DNA from: Acanthopleuribacter pedis
GTDB lineage: Bacteria > Acidobacteriota > Holophagae > Acanthopleuribacterales > Acanthopleuribacteraceae
Assembly (NCBI RefSeq): GCF_017377855.1
Contig: NZ_JAFREP010000013.1
Span: 293,015 to 357,014, forward strand
DNA: 64,000 bases
Reading direction: 5' to 3'
Below the pieces are notes generated by a model. It saw nothing but the letters and a program-made list of their open reading frames with translations. It was not told the DNA's origin and did not search any database. Made by a program: the position numbers and the translations under genes. Positions 44,049 to 51,671 of this stretch are shown here, one piece after another; position 1 is the first letter of the stretch; every line of letters begins with the position of its first letter.

Positions 44049-44465
44049 ATGGCGTATGCACCTTTGGTTCATCAATGGTTTGATAAAGTGTGGTGTTTGC
44101 CACCCTGCGATGCGTCCATCAATGAACTCATGACCGAGGACGCGCAACTCAACGGAATCAGGACTACCCCGGTCAGCCGTGAAGAATTCCGTGCGATACG
44201 GAACCACTTACTGGATCAGTTCCCCGACATCAAAATCACGGTCACCCACACCCTTGAGCAGGGCGATACGGTCGCATTCCACGCCACCGTCACAGGCAGC
44301 CATCGTAAAAGCGGGGCACCCTTCCAATTCGGCGGCACCGGCTTGGTGCGATTCGCCGACAACCACATTGTCGAAAGCCGAGAAACCTGGGACATGCTCG
44401 GCCTCCTGGCCCAAATCGGCGAGGTCAACCAGGAAGCAATACCCGAGGTGTTGGGCATTCAATAA
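44049..44465 (+). CDS. SnoaL-like / NTF2-fold protein
   Basis: A 138-aa protein from ATG 44049 with CAAGGAGGCC before it; an upstream ATG at 43998 would add 17 residues and put the ribosome-binding site inside the gene. The sequence follows the SnoaL/ester-cyclase-like pattern: HQWFDKVWCLPP at the start, DQFPDIKITVTHTLEQGDTV in the middle, and FADNHIVESRETWDMLGLLA near the end. NTF2-fold proteins of this kind are often cyclases, isomerases or stress proteins with small hydrophobic ligands. No genetic link to its neighbours is evident. Confidence 0.78.
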   Translation: MAYAPLVHQWFDKVWCLPPCDASINELMTEDAQLNGIRTTPVSREEFRAIRNHLLDQFPDIKITVTHTLEQGDTVAFHATVTGSHRKSGAPFQFGGTGLVRFADNHIVESRETWDMLGLLAQIGEVNQEAIPEVLGIQ

Positions 44466-44533
44466 GCCACATCAGAACCAGGAGCAACCTCACGAAGCCG
44501 AGCTTCGTTTTCGTATCACAAGCAATACCGTTG

Positions 44534-44803
44534 TTATTGGATGGGGTAATTGGCATTGTGGCCAATCCATTTGAGGTCGCCGTTCGCATGATAAACCACG
44601 CGGGTCTTGGGGGAATCGACCTTCAAACGTTTTGTGGTCTTGGGAGAAAGGACAAGCGCTCGGTATTGAACCGAAAAGTGTTGGCTGGCCGACAGCGCCG
44701 TCTTCCCTGAATAGTTGGGCCCGCACCAAACCATCAGCGACTTATCCATGTCAAGGGTTGCTGATTGGATGTTGCCTAGGTTTTTGATGTGCAGGTTTAG
44801 CAT
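44534..44803 (-). pseudogene. Truncated AAA/SMC-like ATPase fragment
   Basis: An 89-aa frame beginning MLNLHIKNLGNIQSATLDMD and carrying a Walker A motif GPNYSGKTAL at 28-37, as at the N-terminus of OLD/RecF-like AAA ATPases of 350-700 aa. After about residue 40 the expected continuation is lost and the frame ends with no signature or Walker B motif. It is most likely the 5' remnant of a defence-type ATPase gene cut down by deletion, beside a family-2 repeat. A short functional protein is unlikely. Confidence 0.65.
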
Positions 44804-44884
44804 CGATGCCTCTCACCAGGACGTGTTATGGGCATTCCACTGTCAGGTATTTAACCTCGCAAGCGCGGGAAAATATCGCCGCCG

Positions 44885-45070
44885 TTAAACCTAAGAGGCG
44901 CGATAAGAGCCAGGGATTTTGGCTAAAAGTCTGCAGCGAAATGGCTTGGGAAAAGCGGACCGGGGTCGCGCACGACGCGCACCCACTGGGTGCGGTGAGT
45001 ATTTTTTCAGGCCGTTGCAGCCCAGAGGTTTAGCTAAAATCCCCGCGAGTTATCGCGCTTCTTAGGTTAA
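44885..45070. repeat. Dispersed hairpin element, family 2, complete copy
   Basis: 186 bases. Left end TTAAACCTAAGAGGCGCGAT and right end (reversed) TTAACCTAAGAAGCGCGATA are inverted repeats that continue over about 43 bases (GGGATTTTGGCTAAA against GGGATTTTAGCTAAA). The inner part (GCGAAATGGCTTGGGAAAAG, CCGTTGCAGCCCA) recurs in the other copies. It ends 4 bases before the Crp-family gene's stop codon. Confidence 0.78.
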
Positions 45071-45073
45071 ATA

Positions 45074-46015
45074 TCACCCCTGCTTGCGGCGTTTTTTGGC
45101 GAGGGCGCGGGTGATCGAGGTGCGTGCCGAACCCAGGGCGTTGGCGATTTGCTCGTGGGTGAGGCGCAGTTCGCTGAAGGGATTCTCGGTTTCTTCGCAG
45201 TTAAACTTGCGCGACAGCAGGCGCGCCATCGCGGTGAGACGGTCCTCCAGGTTGGGTTTGGCCAAAATGCTCGCCCAATGTTCGAGGTAGCAGATGCGTT
45301 CCAGCAGCTTGTGGTGGAAGGACGGGCTTTCCATCGCGTCGTCCCAGCGCTGGATCGAGACGGTTGTATCCGTGTGGGCAATGGTCGTCACCTGGCAATG
45401 GTCGGGATCGTGGCCCAGCATGATGTCGCCCGCGTGGAACAGGCCCAGCAACACCTCGGCGCCGTCCTCGCGCATGGTCATGCAGCGCAGGATGCCCCGT
45501 TTCACTTCCAATACCTGGTTCTCGGTGAGCAGGATGTGTTCGCCCCGCTCCAAGCGGCGCAGGCGCTCGCGGCTGGGCGGTTTGGCGATGCGCATATCGC
45601 CGGCCTCGACCTGCAACATCGCGGGCAGCAAGGCCGGATCGAAATCCGGTTCCAGCACGGTGCGCACACCTTGTTCGTAGGCGGCCAGCGCCACCGAGGA
45701 CGTGCCGTCGCGGTTCCAAACCAACAGCGTCAGCGAGGGATCGTTCATCATCGGATGATGACAACTGAGGCAACGCCCCTTTTCCGCGATGATCATCAGG
45801 CTGGTGACCTGCCCGACCGGCGTTTCGTCCAAACGTTCGAAGGTGACCAGGTGCGGAAGGCCGGTCAGGCGCGCAACCAAGGCGGCGAACCCGCTCGGGC
45901 TGCCGCCGACCAATAACCGACGCGTTCGTTGCGCCGCCACGAACTGAATTAAAAATAAGGCGCTTGCTTCCTGCTCGGCTTTGGCCAAGGCCGGGTCTTT
46001 TTGTAGGGACACCAT
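45074..46015 (-). CDS. Crp/Fnr-family regulator with an extra N-terminal domain
   Basis: A 313-aa protein from ATG 46015 (GGGAG 8 bases upstream; a TTG at 46030 would overlap this site). Residues about 1-115 look like a degenerate receiver-type alpha/beta fold (RLLVGGSPSGFAALVARLTG; VTSLMIIAEKG; ALAAYEQGVRTVLEPDF) without the usual acidic pair. Residues about 120-225 form the cNMP-binding roll (LERGEHILLTENQVLEVKRG; LLGLFHAGDIMLG). The C-terminal helix-turn-helix is at about 255-305 (LTHEQIANALGSARTSITRA). It is the last gene of the minus-strand ABC operon, 20 bases after the propeller gene, and probably controls it. The effector is unknown. Confidence 0.78.
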   Translation of the reverse strand: MVSLQKDPALAKAEQEASALFLIQFVAAQRTRRLLVGGSPSGFAALVARLTGLPHLVTFERLDETPVGQVTSLMIIAEKGRCLSCHHPMMNDPSLTLLVWNRDGTSSVALAAYEQGVRTVLEPDFDPALLPAMLQVEAGDMRIAKPPSRERLRRLERGEHILLTENQVLEVKRGILRCMTMREDGAEVLLGLFHAGDIMLGHDPDHCQVTTIAHTDTTVSIQRWDDAMESPSFHHKLLERICYLEHWASILAKPNLEDRLTAMARLLSRKFNCEETENPFSELRLTHEQIANALGSARTSITRALAKKRRKQG

Positions 46016-46035
46016 AGAGCTTGCTCCCAAATCGT

Positions 46036-47142
46036 TTAGATGGTGCCGTTTATGAGGGAGAAGCGGGTGACGACGATGTCGCCCTCGGCGTTTTCACCCA
46101 CGCTGTACACCTTGTCACCGCGCACGGCGATGAACTCGGCCGGCCCCTCGAACGGTACCTCGCCGGTAACCTTGCCCGCGGCGTCGTGGAAGGCGAGGAT
46201 CCCGGCGCGTTTCAGCGGGTGGTAGTTGTAGAGGACCGCAAAACCGGTATCCGTTTTGGCCATGCGGTGAACCACCGGCAGGACGGGCGGCAATTCGGCG
46301 GCCTTTTTGGCTTTTTCGAATACAGGCCGTTTCAGTTTGTCGGTGAGGAAGTTTTCCGCCGCCAGGTTGTGCCACACCGTCTTGAAGGCCGCCTCGCGGG
46401 TGGCTTCATTGAAAAACAAGGGTTTGATGTCCCTTGGCGCGCTGCCGATTTTTTCGCCACGCATGTCGAACAACGCGAGTTGGTAGCGGGTGATGCGGGT
46501 GGCGGCAAGGCGGCCTTTGCCAACGCCGGTCACCATGGGCATGGCTTTCCCGAGCAACTCAAATTGTTGCGCCAAGAAGGTGACCCAAAAGGCGCTGTTG
46601 TTGGATTTGCTCCAGTCCAGTGGTTTGACGGTCAAACGCTGCAAGCTTTTGACGGGTTTCATCTGGGGATCGTAGAGCGAGAGGTCGTAAATGGGGCGAC
46701 CCTCTTTGTCGAGTTTGGCGGTCACCAAGGCGCTGTAGTCTTGGTCGAGCGCCACGGCCTCGCGAATGGCGACGATGCCGGCCTCGAAAAAAGCGTCGCG
46801 TTGGTAGTTGCCGGCGGGATCAAACACAATGCGGCGTTTGAGCGAGGTGTCGAACACCACCAGTTCCCCGCCGGGGCTGATGGCCAAGGCACCGGGTTCG
46901 ACAAATTCACCCGGCCCGTTGCCCTTGGAACCAAAGCTGAACTTGGGTTTGCCCTCGGTATCGAATGCGGTGATGGTGTGGCGGCCGGGATCCAAAACAT
47001 AAAGCGTGCCGTTTTCGGCAACGGCCAAACGCGCGCCCATCCCGAAATAAATATCGGGATCATCGACGCCCAAAACCCAGTCCTGGTGGAGTTGGGCCGA
47101 CGGGGTCGCCATTAATAATGTAAGCAACAGCAGAAAAGACAT
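46036..47142 (-). CDS. 6-bladed beta-propeller protein in an ABC transporter operon
   Basis: A 368-aa secreted protein from ATG 47142 (GAGGAG 7 bases before). Signal peptide 1-17 (MSFLLLLTLLMATPSAQ). Blades are recognisable by LAVAENGTLYVLDPGRHTI, GSKGNGPGEFVEPGALAISP and DAAGKVTGEVPFEG, with the GxGPGEF motif. It resembles the protein at 36022-37122. Its stop lies 20 bases from the Crp-family start, and a permease gene lies 26 bases upstream, so it is co-transcribed with the ABC genes. It may be a periplasmic partner of the exporter; inferred. Confidence 0.8.
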   Translation of the reverse strand: MSFLLLLTLLMATPSAQLHQDWVLGVDDPDIYFGMGARLAVAENGTLYVLDPGRHTITAFDTEGKPKFSFGSKGNGPGEFVEPGALAISPGGELVVFDTSLKRRIVFDPAGNYQRDAFFEAGIVAIREAVALDQDYSALVTAKLDKEGRPIYDLSLYDPQMKPVKSLQRLTVKPLDWSKSNNSAFWVTFLAQQFELLGKAMPMVTGVGKGRLAATRITRYQLALFDMRGEKIGSAPRDIKPLFFNEATREAAFKTVWHNLAAENFLTDKLKRPVFEKAKKAAELPPVLPVVHRMAKTDTGFAVLYNYHPLKRAGILAFHDAAGKVTGEVPFEGPAEFIAVRGDKVYSVGENAEGDIVVTRFSLINGTI

Positions 47143-47168
47143 GGTGAAACTCCTCGGAATCAAAACCG

Positions 47169-48596
47169 CTAACGGGCCGGGATCTCGCGGCCCAGCACGG
47201 CACAGGCCGCCAGCAACAGCAGGTTAACCAAAGCCAGCCAAGCCAGCGCGCGCAGGACGGATGCGTTGCTTTGCAGCGGGGCCATGTCGAAGCGCGGGAG
47301 GCGGGCGACGTCGGCGCTTTCAATCACGGATTCGCCAAAGGCTTTTTCGGCGAAAAACATGCGGAACCGCGCGGCGTAATCCTGAACTTCTTGTTGGTAA
47401 GCACGGTAATGGACGCGGGAAACCCCGGCCAATTCATCAAGCGCCTCGCGCACCGAAACGGCGGGCGACAGCAGCGCCAAGCCCTGCTCGAAGCGCAGGC
47501 GGGCCTCGACGCGGGCCTCAAAATCCTGCTCCATCGGCGCGGTGATCGCTTCGACGGCTTCAAAAACGGCGAGCGTGCGTTGGTACCACTGGAAGGTGGC
47601 CTTGTATTGGGCGTAGGTATCGCCGCGGTTGGCCGAAAGTTCGGGGTGATCCTGGTAGAACTTGGCCAGGATTTCACCGCCCTGTTTGGCGGCGTCGGCG
47701 GCGGCCAAACGCTGCGCGGCAATGGCTTCGATGCGGGACGGAATCGGATAAAGCAAACCGCCGATTAGGTGCGCACCGGCGGGGACCACCAGCAGCAGCA
47801 TGGCCCACAGCCCGGTCAGCGCCACGGCACATTGGTGGGCACCGCGCCGTCCGGTATTGACCAGCAAACAGAGCAGAAACCAAAACCCGCAGTAGAGCCA
47901 AACCAAGCCGGCGAGTTGCGCCAGGGCAAGGGGTTTGGCCAGGGGATTCACGCCGCCCACCGCAAAAGCCGCGCACAATGCGAACAAGACCACGAGGGAG
48001 GTCACCCCCCAACGCCACACAATTTTGAGCAGAAACAATTGTCGCGGCGACACGGGTTGCGCCAGCACCATCGGCAGAATACCGCATTCGCGTTCATCGC
48101 CGACGATGCCGTAGTTCAGCGCAATCACAAACAACGGCAACAGGTAGAGCAGCACAAAAGCCGGATCGAAGGCCCCGAACAGACGCGGCATCGGGTTGGC
48201 GGTGTCGTGGCCGGGTACCCGTGCTTTGGTGTAGAACTTCACTTGCGAGACGGGGGCGAACAGGTCACCGCTGCCGGTGGAGAGCATGGCCCAGGAATCA
48301 AAGGGAAACACGGTGACGGCGCCGGCCCAACTGAAATAACTTTGCGGGCTGCCGAACAGACTGTCGTAGTGTTTTTCGCCGGCTTCCATCGCGACCAAAT
48401 CGGCGTGTTGCGCCGAGAATCGCGCTTCTTGTTCGGCCACGGCGGTGGCGCCGGCTTGCTCCCAGCGGTTAAGCTTGTCACCGTTGACCCAAGCCGCGGC
48501 GATCATGATCATCACAAAACCCAAGGCGGCGGCCAAGCTGATGCGGTCGCGCCGCAAAAGCCGCGATTCATGCGCCCAAATAACACGCCACATCAT
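47169..48596 (-). CDS. ABC transporter permease (DUF3526-type), second subunit
   Basis: A 475-aa membrane protein. ATG 48596 (MMWRVIWAHESRLLRRDRIS) overlaps the preceding permease stop codon. Layout: TM1 at about 18-36, a large outer loop, then about five membrane helices at 165-345 (FVLLYLLPLFVIALNYGIVG; GDERECGILPMVLAQPVSPR follows), a second large loop, and a last helix near the C-terminus (ALAWLALVNLLLLAACAVLG). The GDERECGILPMVLAQP segment corresponds to the conserved ExGTLxLxLS motif of these permeases. Such permeases work with a separate ATPase in efflux or immunity. It pairs with the homologous permease upstream, so the exporter is probably a heterodimer. Confidence 0.88.
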   Translation of the reverse strand: MMWRVIWAHESRLLRRDRISLAAALGFVMIMIAAAWVNGDKLNRWEQAGATAVAEQEARFSAQHADLVAMEAGEKHYDSLFGSPQSYFSWAGAVTVFPFDSWAMLSTGSGDLFAPVSQVKFYTKARVPGHDTANPMPRLFGAFDPAFVLLYLLPLFVIALNYGIVGDERECGILPMVLAQPVSPRQLFLLKIVWRWGVTSLVVLFALCAAFAVGGVNPLAKPLALAQLAGLVWLYCGFWFLLCLLVNTGRRGAHQCAVALTGLWAMLLLVVPAGAHLIGGLLYPIPSRIEAIAAQRLAAADAAKQGGEILAKFYQDHPELSANRGDTYAQYKATFQWYQRTLAVFEAVEAITAPMEQDFEARVEARLRFEQGLALLSPAVSVREALDELAGVSRVHYRAYQQEVQDYAARFRMFFAEKAFGESVIESADVARLPRFDMAPLQSNASVLRALAWLALVNLLLLAACAVLGREIPAR

Positions 48597-50014
48597 GGGG
48601 TCACCTTCTGCAAAAATTTCGGAGCGAGCCAAGCGGTTAACACACCGGTGATGAGAAACCACAGCAACAACATGCCGAGCGCGGCGGATTGGGTCGCAAA
48701 ACGCGAAAGCGGCGACCCAAAATCAAAGGTGAACACGGGCACCCGCGACCACAACCCCTCGTCGGCTTGGTAACGCCAGTCGCCGCTGCGCGATTCGTGC
48801 ATCATGTCGGTGTTGAGCAGTTCCACGTAATCGCGTCGAAACACCTCAACGGCCTCGTTAAACCGGTGTTGGGTCCCGGAATCGGCACCGGCGAGGGTCA
48901 TCGAGAGCACCCGCGCGGGCAACAACGGCGAGAGCAGCGAACTCCATTGGAACACCCGCTCCTGTTGCGCGTGGACCGCGGCCAGTTCCTCGTAATAGCG
49001 GTCGAACACCTTGTTGCCGTAATTCTCGTCTTCCTGCATCAACAGGCCGTCGATGTTAATCGGCAAATCTTCTTCTTTTTCAACGCCGTACTTGGCCAGG
49101 GTTTCCGTGCGGATGCGGGCGACGCGTTGGTCGGCCGGGTCGTGCCCGTCCATGCCCGACTTTTTCTCTTGTTTCATGGCACCGTGAAAGGCCTCGCGAT
49201 CCGGGGTGGGAAACCAGGATTCGGCCGCGCTCGCCGCCAGCTTGGGCACCACCAAGGAGGACGTCATCCAGAACAGCAGCAGGCAGACCAAAACTTGGTG
49301 GGAGGAGCGCAAAACCGCGGAACACAACAGGGTCATGTTGGCGATGGTGCCGTAGTACAGCAGCAGCACCAGGGCGCACAAGGCGGAGGCGGTCAGTAGG
49401 TTGGCGGCGGGCAAGCGACCCCACAGCAGCACCAAACCCAGCCCGAGCATCACCCCGCCTACCAACAACACGATGGGAAACAAGCTCAGCCATTTGGCGG
49501 CCAGCAACCGGCGCGGGTCGGCGGCGGAGGCGCTGAGCAAGCGTAAGGTCCCTTGCTCGCGTTCGCCGGAAATCAGCGCAAACCCGTTGATCATCAGGAA
49601 CAGGGGCACCAAGTACAACAGCACAAAGGCGGGGGTGAGGCTGCCGAAGCGGGAAAGGGTCGATTGATCCTGGGCGGTTTCGTAGGAGGCGTCGGTTTTG
49701 ATGTGGGCCTCGGTGAACACCACCCCGCCGGCAAAAGGGGTGATGCCTTGGTCCCATACGCGCAGGGGCGACACGGGACGAAACACGAAGATGCCGTAAT
49801 GGGCGGCGCTGTGCGGGTTTTTGGGGCCTTGCTGCACCCAGCGCTCACGCTCGGCGACGGCACCCGCTTCCACCTCGGACAGATCGGATCGGTAATGGGC
49901 AAATCCCACGGCGACCGCGGGGACGGCCAGCAACAGCAACACCACCAACGACCACACAAAACGTTTTTCGCGCCATTGCAGGCGGCACTCTTTTAAAAAT
50001 AGGTTCCAAAACAC
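48593..50014 (-). CDS. ABC transporter permease (DUF3526-type), first subunit
   Basis: A 473-aa membrane protein with the same fold as the next gene: TM1 at about 21-40 (VWSLVVLLLLAVPAVAVGFA), a long outer loop, then helices at about 128-300 (FVLLYLVPLFLMINGFALIS), with the motif GEREQGTLRLLSASAADPRR, a second loop and a final helix (AALGMLLLWFLITGVLTAWL). It follows the ATPase gene with one base between and overlaps the next permease by four bases, indicating translational coupling. The transported substrate is unknown. Confidence 0.88.
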   Translation of the reverse strand: MFWNLFLKECRLQWREKRFVWSLVVLLLLAVPAVAVGFAHYRSDLSEVEAGAVAERERWVQQGPKNPHSAAHYGIFVFRPVSPLRVWDQGITPFAGGVVFTEAHIKTDASYETAQDQSTLSRFGSLTPAFVLLYLVPLFLMINGFALISGEREQGTLRLLSASAADPRRLLAAKWLSLFPIVLLVGGVMLGLGLVLLWGRLPAANLLTASALCALVLLLYYGTIANMTLLCSAVLRSSHQVLVCLLLFWMTSSLVVPKLAASAAESWFPTPDREAFHGAMKQEKKSGMDGHDPADQRVARIRTETLAKYGVEKEEDLPINIDGLLMQEDENYGNKVFDRYYEELAAVHAQQERVFQWSSLLSPLLPARVLSMTLAGADSGTQHRFNEAVEVFRRDYVELLNTDMMHESRSGDWRYQADEGLWSRVPVFTFDFGSPLSRFATQSAALGMLLLWFLITGVLTAWLAPKFLQKVTP

Positions 50015-50015
50015 A

Positions 50016-50720
50016 TCAAGCCTCGCTCATGTGCTGCAAGTACAGTGATTCCAATTCGGCGGTGGTCAGATCGGCGGTTTGGTAGCAGCCCACCAGCTTG
50101 CCGGACCGCATCACGCCGATGCGGTCGCTCATCTCGCGGGCGCGGAACAAATCGTGGGTCGCCATCAACAACGCCATGCCCTGGTCGCGCAGATTGGTCA
50201 TGAGGTCGGAAAAGGTTTTTGAGGCGCGCGGATCCAAACCGGAGGTGGGTTCGTCCAACAACAATGCCTTGGCTTTTTTGCCGAGCGCAATCGCCAAGGC
50301 CACCTTTTGGCGCATGCCCTTGGAATAGGTTTCCAGGCGGCGCCGGCTCGCGGCTTGATCCAAGCCGACTTGGTCAAACAGGGCGTTTCGTTCGGACTCG
50401 GGCAAGCGCAATCCCGATAATTCCAAAAAATAGGTCAAATTTTCAAAACCCGTTAACTTGGGATAAAGCATGACCTGCTCGGGCAGATAGGCCAGCGCTT
50501 TTTTGGCGTCGGTCGGTTGTTTGGCAACCTCGATGCCGTCGACCCGTGCCTCGCCGGCACAGGGCTGAATAAAATTAAGGAAAAGGTTTAAGGTGGTGGT
50601 TTTGCCGGCGCCGTTGGCACCGAGCAAACAAAAAATCTCGCCTGCTTCGACGGTCAAATCGAGGGTGTCGAGCGCGCGAAGGTCGCCGTAATCTTTGGTT
50701 AACCCAATGGCTTGCAACAT
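50016..50720 (-). CDS. ABC transporter ATP-binding protein
   Basis: A 234-aa ATPase. Walker A GANGAGKTTT at about 35-44, Q-loop region (YLPEQVMLYPKLTGFENLTY), signature YSKGMRQKVALA, Walker B ALLLDEPTSGLDP, and H-loop MATHD. The YSKGMRQ signature is typical of ABC-2 export ATPases. It is the first gene of a five-gene minus-strand operon with two DUF3526-type permeases, a beta-propeller protein and a Crp-family regulator. It lies head-to-head with the RiPP-2 locus; a role in self-protection against that product is possible but not shown. Confidence 0.94.
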   Translation of the reverse strand: MLQAIGLTKDYGDLRALDTLDLTVEAGEIFCLLGANGAGKTTTLNLFLNFIQPCAGEARVDGIEVAKQPTDAKKALAYLPEQVMLYPKLTGFENLTYFLELSGLRLPESERNALFDQVGLDQAASRRRLETYSKGMRQKVALAIALGKKAKALLLDEPTSGLDPRASKTFSDLMTNLRDQGMALLMATHDLFRAREMSDRIGVMRSGKLVGCYQTADLTTAELESLYLQHMSEA

Positions 50721-51221
50721 GTTCTTTATCCATCCCGGCCAAAATGTCGCTGCCAGGCTGATCCAAAAAAGACGAAACGTCAGAAGAAAACCAGAGAAGG
50801 TTCAACCAGGGCAACTTAGCGCTAATGATATACCGATATCATGACAACGCAAGCATTTTGATAACGGGATCCCAATTTCGGTCCGTGTTTTGCGTCACGG
50901 ACCCGTCGATATGACTGCCTATCGCCCCCATCAGAAGATAACCCCGAGCGAATCGACAGGTAAAACCGCCAAACCCATATCAGACAGGCAAAAAGTGCCG
51001 GCTCCCGTACCAAGAGAAAACCGAGTCAATACATGACGATTCGCAAATACGTGCCATTTGCGACATCCACAAGGTACCCGATGCGACAACTTTTTCTCAA
51101 ATCGCTGACTAGAATCGGGATTCACCAAAGTTCACGCTTTGGCAATACAAAACCGGACCCGCGATCCACCCGTGAAAATCGGCCATGGCGCGGACCGGCA
51201 AAATCTAAAGGAGCTTTGATT
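50721..51221. other. Divergent intergenic region between the ABC operon and RiPP-2
   Basis: 501 bases with no gene. It holds the palindrome at 50825-50842, which overlaps a probable minus-strand promoter (-35 TTGCGT and -10 TATCAT, 16 bases apart, on the complement of 50825-50852). Nothing clear was found for the RiPP-2 promoter. Confidence 0.5.
50825..50842. promoter_or_regulatory. Operator-like palindrome upstream of the ABC operon
   Basis: ATGATAT, spacer ACCG, ATATCAT: perfect 7-base arms. The left arm coincides with a minus-strand -10 element (TATCAT). About 105 bases upstream of the ATPase start codon. A dimeric regulator such as the operon's Crp-family protein might bind; the sequence is not the classical Crp site. 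Confidence 0.5.
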
Positions 51222-51335
51222 ATGATCAAGAAAATCAAAGAACGTCGCTGGGAAAAAGCTTTGGCCCCTAACGGCAACCACCACACCCATGGTTTGGGTA
51301 CCGGCGTTACCGCGATCCGCTGGATCAAGAAGTAA
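51222..51335 (+). CDS. Candidate RiPP-2 precursor peptide (Cys- and Ser-free)
   Basis: A 37-aa peptide with a strong ribosome-binding site (AAAGGAG 8 bases before the ATG). It starts MIKKIKERRWEKALAPNG, a basic leader-like part, and ends NHHTHGLGTGVTAIRWIKK. There is no Cys or Ser; three Thr (22, 27, 30), three His and several Gly are the only usual modification targets. It lies 336 bases before two fused YcaO cyclodehydratase-like genes in the same direction, the expected place for their substrate. If correct, Thr would be the only cyclisable residue, giving methyloxazolines, or the backbone would be altered another way. The gene is too short for most gene finders. Identity inferred from context. 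Confidence 0.72.
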   Translation: MIKKIKERRWEKALAPNGNHHTHGLGTGVTAIRWIKK

Positions 51336-51391
51336 CGTCTGAGAATGTTTTTGCCGCATAGCGGCTAAATAAAAAGGCGAAGCCAACCTCC

Positions 51392-51556
51392 AACCTAAAG
51401 TGTGCGATTCGGGTGGATGCAATTGTGCAAGATGTTGGTGCGAAATGTGTTGGAAAAAGCGGAGGCGTACCTGAAAGGTACGTCGAGCATTTTTCCGGCA
51501 CGTTGCAGCCCAACAGATTGTACAAGTGCGCCGCCAAGAAGCGCTCAATTTAGGTG
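51392..51556. repeat. Dispersed hairpin element, family 2, copy inside RiPP-2
   Basis: 165 bases from CAACCTAAAGTGTGCGATTC to GCGCTCAATTTAGGTGC; ends are imperfect inverted repeats. Inner GCGAAATGTGTTGGAAAAAG and CACGTTGCAGCCCAACAG match the copy at 44885. A small stem GTACCTGAAAGGTAC lies in the middle. It sits between the precursor and the first YcaO gene. Confidence 0.75.
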
Positions 51557-51585
51557 CTGATCTGCTCCGCCTTCGTGATTCTCAC

Positions 51586-51613
51586 GGCCGTGTGGTCACA
51601 CGATCACACGGCC
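51586..51613. promoter_or_regulatory. Inverted repeat just before the first YcaO gene
   Basis: GGCCGTGTG and CACACGGCC are 9-base arms around GTCACACGAT, with a nested TGTG/CACA pair. It lies about 60 bases before the start codon and could be an operator or an RNA hairpin. Confidence 0.45.
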
Positions 51614-51671
51614 AACTCCATGATAACCCGGCATTTTTCGTCCGGCAAAAAGATTGTTCCAGGAGAAGTCC

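Noticed and set aside
47769..48773. 334-aa plus-strand ORF
   Set aside because: Antisense of the permease genes; Gln/His-rich shadow composition.
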